NCBI GenBank assembly: GCA_037200005.1
Contig: JBBCGY010000001.1
Span: 788,416 to 852,415, forward strand
Direction of reading: 5' to 3'
From: Alphaproteobacteria bacterium
Lineage (GTDB): Bacteria; Pseudomonadota; Alphaproteobacteria; UBA9219; RFNS01
DNA: 64,000 nt
Shown: positions 63,304 to 64,000 of the stretch, in pieces
Layout of the letters: each line of letters starts with the position of its first letter
How positions within the stretch are numbered: the stretch's first letter is position 1
Notes under the pieces: model-generated
Database searches by the model: none
What the model was told of the DNA's origin: nothing
The model's input: only the letters and a program-made list of their open reading frames with translations
Position numbers and translations under genes: made by a program

Positions 63304-64000
63304 GTGAAACACCTCGTGCCCGATCTGCCAAGCGCGGATGAATTGCTGCCATGGCTGCGGCGGATCGACGCCCAGCGCTGGTATACGAATTACGGGCCGC
63401 TGGCGCTGGAACTCGAACGGGAACTGCTGGGGCTTGCCGGCGGCGAGGGCGTGGCGCTGACGACGTTGGCGACCGGCTATCACGCGCTGGAATTCGGGCT
63501 GCGGGTGCTGGATCTGCCGCCGGGCGGCCATGTGCTGATGCCCGCGGTGACCTTTCCCGCGTGTCCGCTGGCGGCGATCCATGCGGGGCTGATGCCGGTT
63601 CTTGCCGACATCGATTCCGCAAGCTGGATTCTGACGCCCGAGATCGCCCGGAACATCGCCGAAAAGAATGCCATCGCCGCCGTGATGCCGGTGGCGGTGT
63701 ATGGCGTGCCCGTCGATGCGAAGGCGTGGGACGATTTCACGCATGAGACCGGCATTCCCGTGCTGATCGACGCGGCGGCGGCGCTCGGCGCGCAGGAGAT
63801 TCCACAATACGGCTTGGTCGCCTACAGCCTCCATGCGACGAAGCCTTTCGGCATCGGCGAGGGCGGGGCGCTGGCCGGACGCGATGCCGAACGGATCGCA
63901 CGGGCGCGGGAGTTGAGCGGTTTCGGCTGTCGCGAGCGCATTACCCATAGTTTCGGCAGCAACGGCAAACTGTCGGAATACCATGCCGCCGTCGGCCTGG
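63304..64000 (+). CDS. DegT/DnrJ/EryC1-family aminotransferase (cut by window end)
   Basis: From GTG 63304 an open frame of 232 codons continues past the window end. It has the PLP-enzyme fold type I of sugar aminotransferases: WYTNYGPLALELERELLGL, ATGYHALEFGLRVLDLPPGG, PAVTFPACPLAAIHAGLMPV, the cofactor Asp in VLIDAAAALGAQ and the Schiff-base Lys in YSLHATKPFGIGEGG. Relatives make amino sugars for O-antigen, glycoproteins or antibiotics. The GTG start is inferred because the family alignment begins near YTNYG; a longer N-terminus is possible. The rest of the pathway would lie beyond the window. Confidence 0.88.
   Translation, partial: MKHLVPDLPSADELLPWLRRIDAQRWYTNYGPLALELERELLGLAGGEGVALTTLATGYHALEFGLRVLDLPPGGHVLMPAVTFPACPLAAIHAGLMPVLADIDSASWILTPEIARNIAEKNAIAAVMPVAVYGVPVDAKAWDDFTHETGIPVLIDAAAALGAQEIPQYGLVAYSLHATKPFGIGEGGALAGRDAERIARARELSGFGCRERITHSFGSNGKLSEYHAAVGL

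Overview
The window is chromosomal DNA from a GC-rich alphaproteobacterium whose order I cannot fix. The signs are: a LexA box of the alphaproteobacterial form GTTC-N7-GTTC in front of lexA; a YlxR (DUF448) domain fused to an L7Ae-like domain between nusA and infB; a giant cyclic beta-1,2-glucan synthase of the NdvB type; tail genes of the DUF2460/DUF2163/NlpC/gp15 kind found in alphaproteobacterial gene transfer agents (GTAs); and a gltA-gltX-comEC-lexA neighbourhood. No rRNA, CRISPR array, insertion sequence, integrase or replication origin was seen. One tRNA gene (Lys, anticodon CTT) is present.

Layout. 1-6.1 kb: a class II Fic protein cut by the window edge, a 0.7 kb gap that may hold one small membrane protein, then a translationally coupled tripartite export operon (macA-macB-nodT). 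6.3-15.3 kb: a FlxA-like small protein and the 8.7 kb ndvB gene on the minus strand. 15.5-19.9 kb: a soluble sensor kinase, an orphan zinc/manganese-binding protein, and a minus-strand pair made of a barrel-only inverse autotransporter and a secreted Cys-containing protein. 20.1-25.5 kb: the rimP-nusA-ylxR-infB operon behind a promoter and an intrinsic attenuator. 25.5-32.8 kb: small and metabolic genes (LivK-type binding protein, diguanylate cyclase, rpmB, yceI-cytochrome b561-yceI, mscL, phosphohexomutase). Four single-base insertions break three of these genes. 32.8-37.2 kb: a PIF1-type helicase with a WYL-like C-terminus, tRNA-Lys behind three hairpins, a redoxin and a hybrid kinase.

37.25-52.6 kb is the accessory core. 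Two 120 bp direct repeats flank a probable toxin-immunity pair, followed by a tightly packed 14 kb one-strand phage/GTA-like cluster: portal, protease, capsid, small head proteins, a fibre or spike, connector, adaptor, DUF2460, DUF2163, NlpC peptidase, a gp15-like tip protein with an unusual central domain, DUF2793, a coiled-coil membrane protein, lysozyme and holin. No terminase, tail tube, tape measure, integrase or repressor is visible. It therefore looks like a domesticated or minimal particle locus rather than an intact prophage.

52.6-64 kb: an acyltransferase gene directly behind gltA, a tandem pair of paralogous unrecognised proteins, gltX, comEC, lexA with a coupled small membrane protein, a PIG-L deacetylase, a divergent HxlR regulator and flavodoxin with a palindromic operator between them, an unrecognised protein, and a DegT-type aminotransferase cut by the window end.
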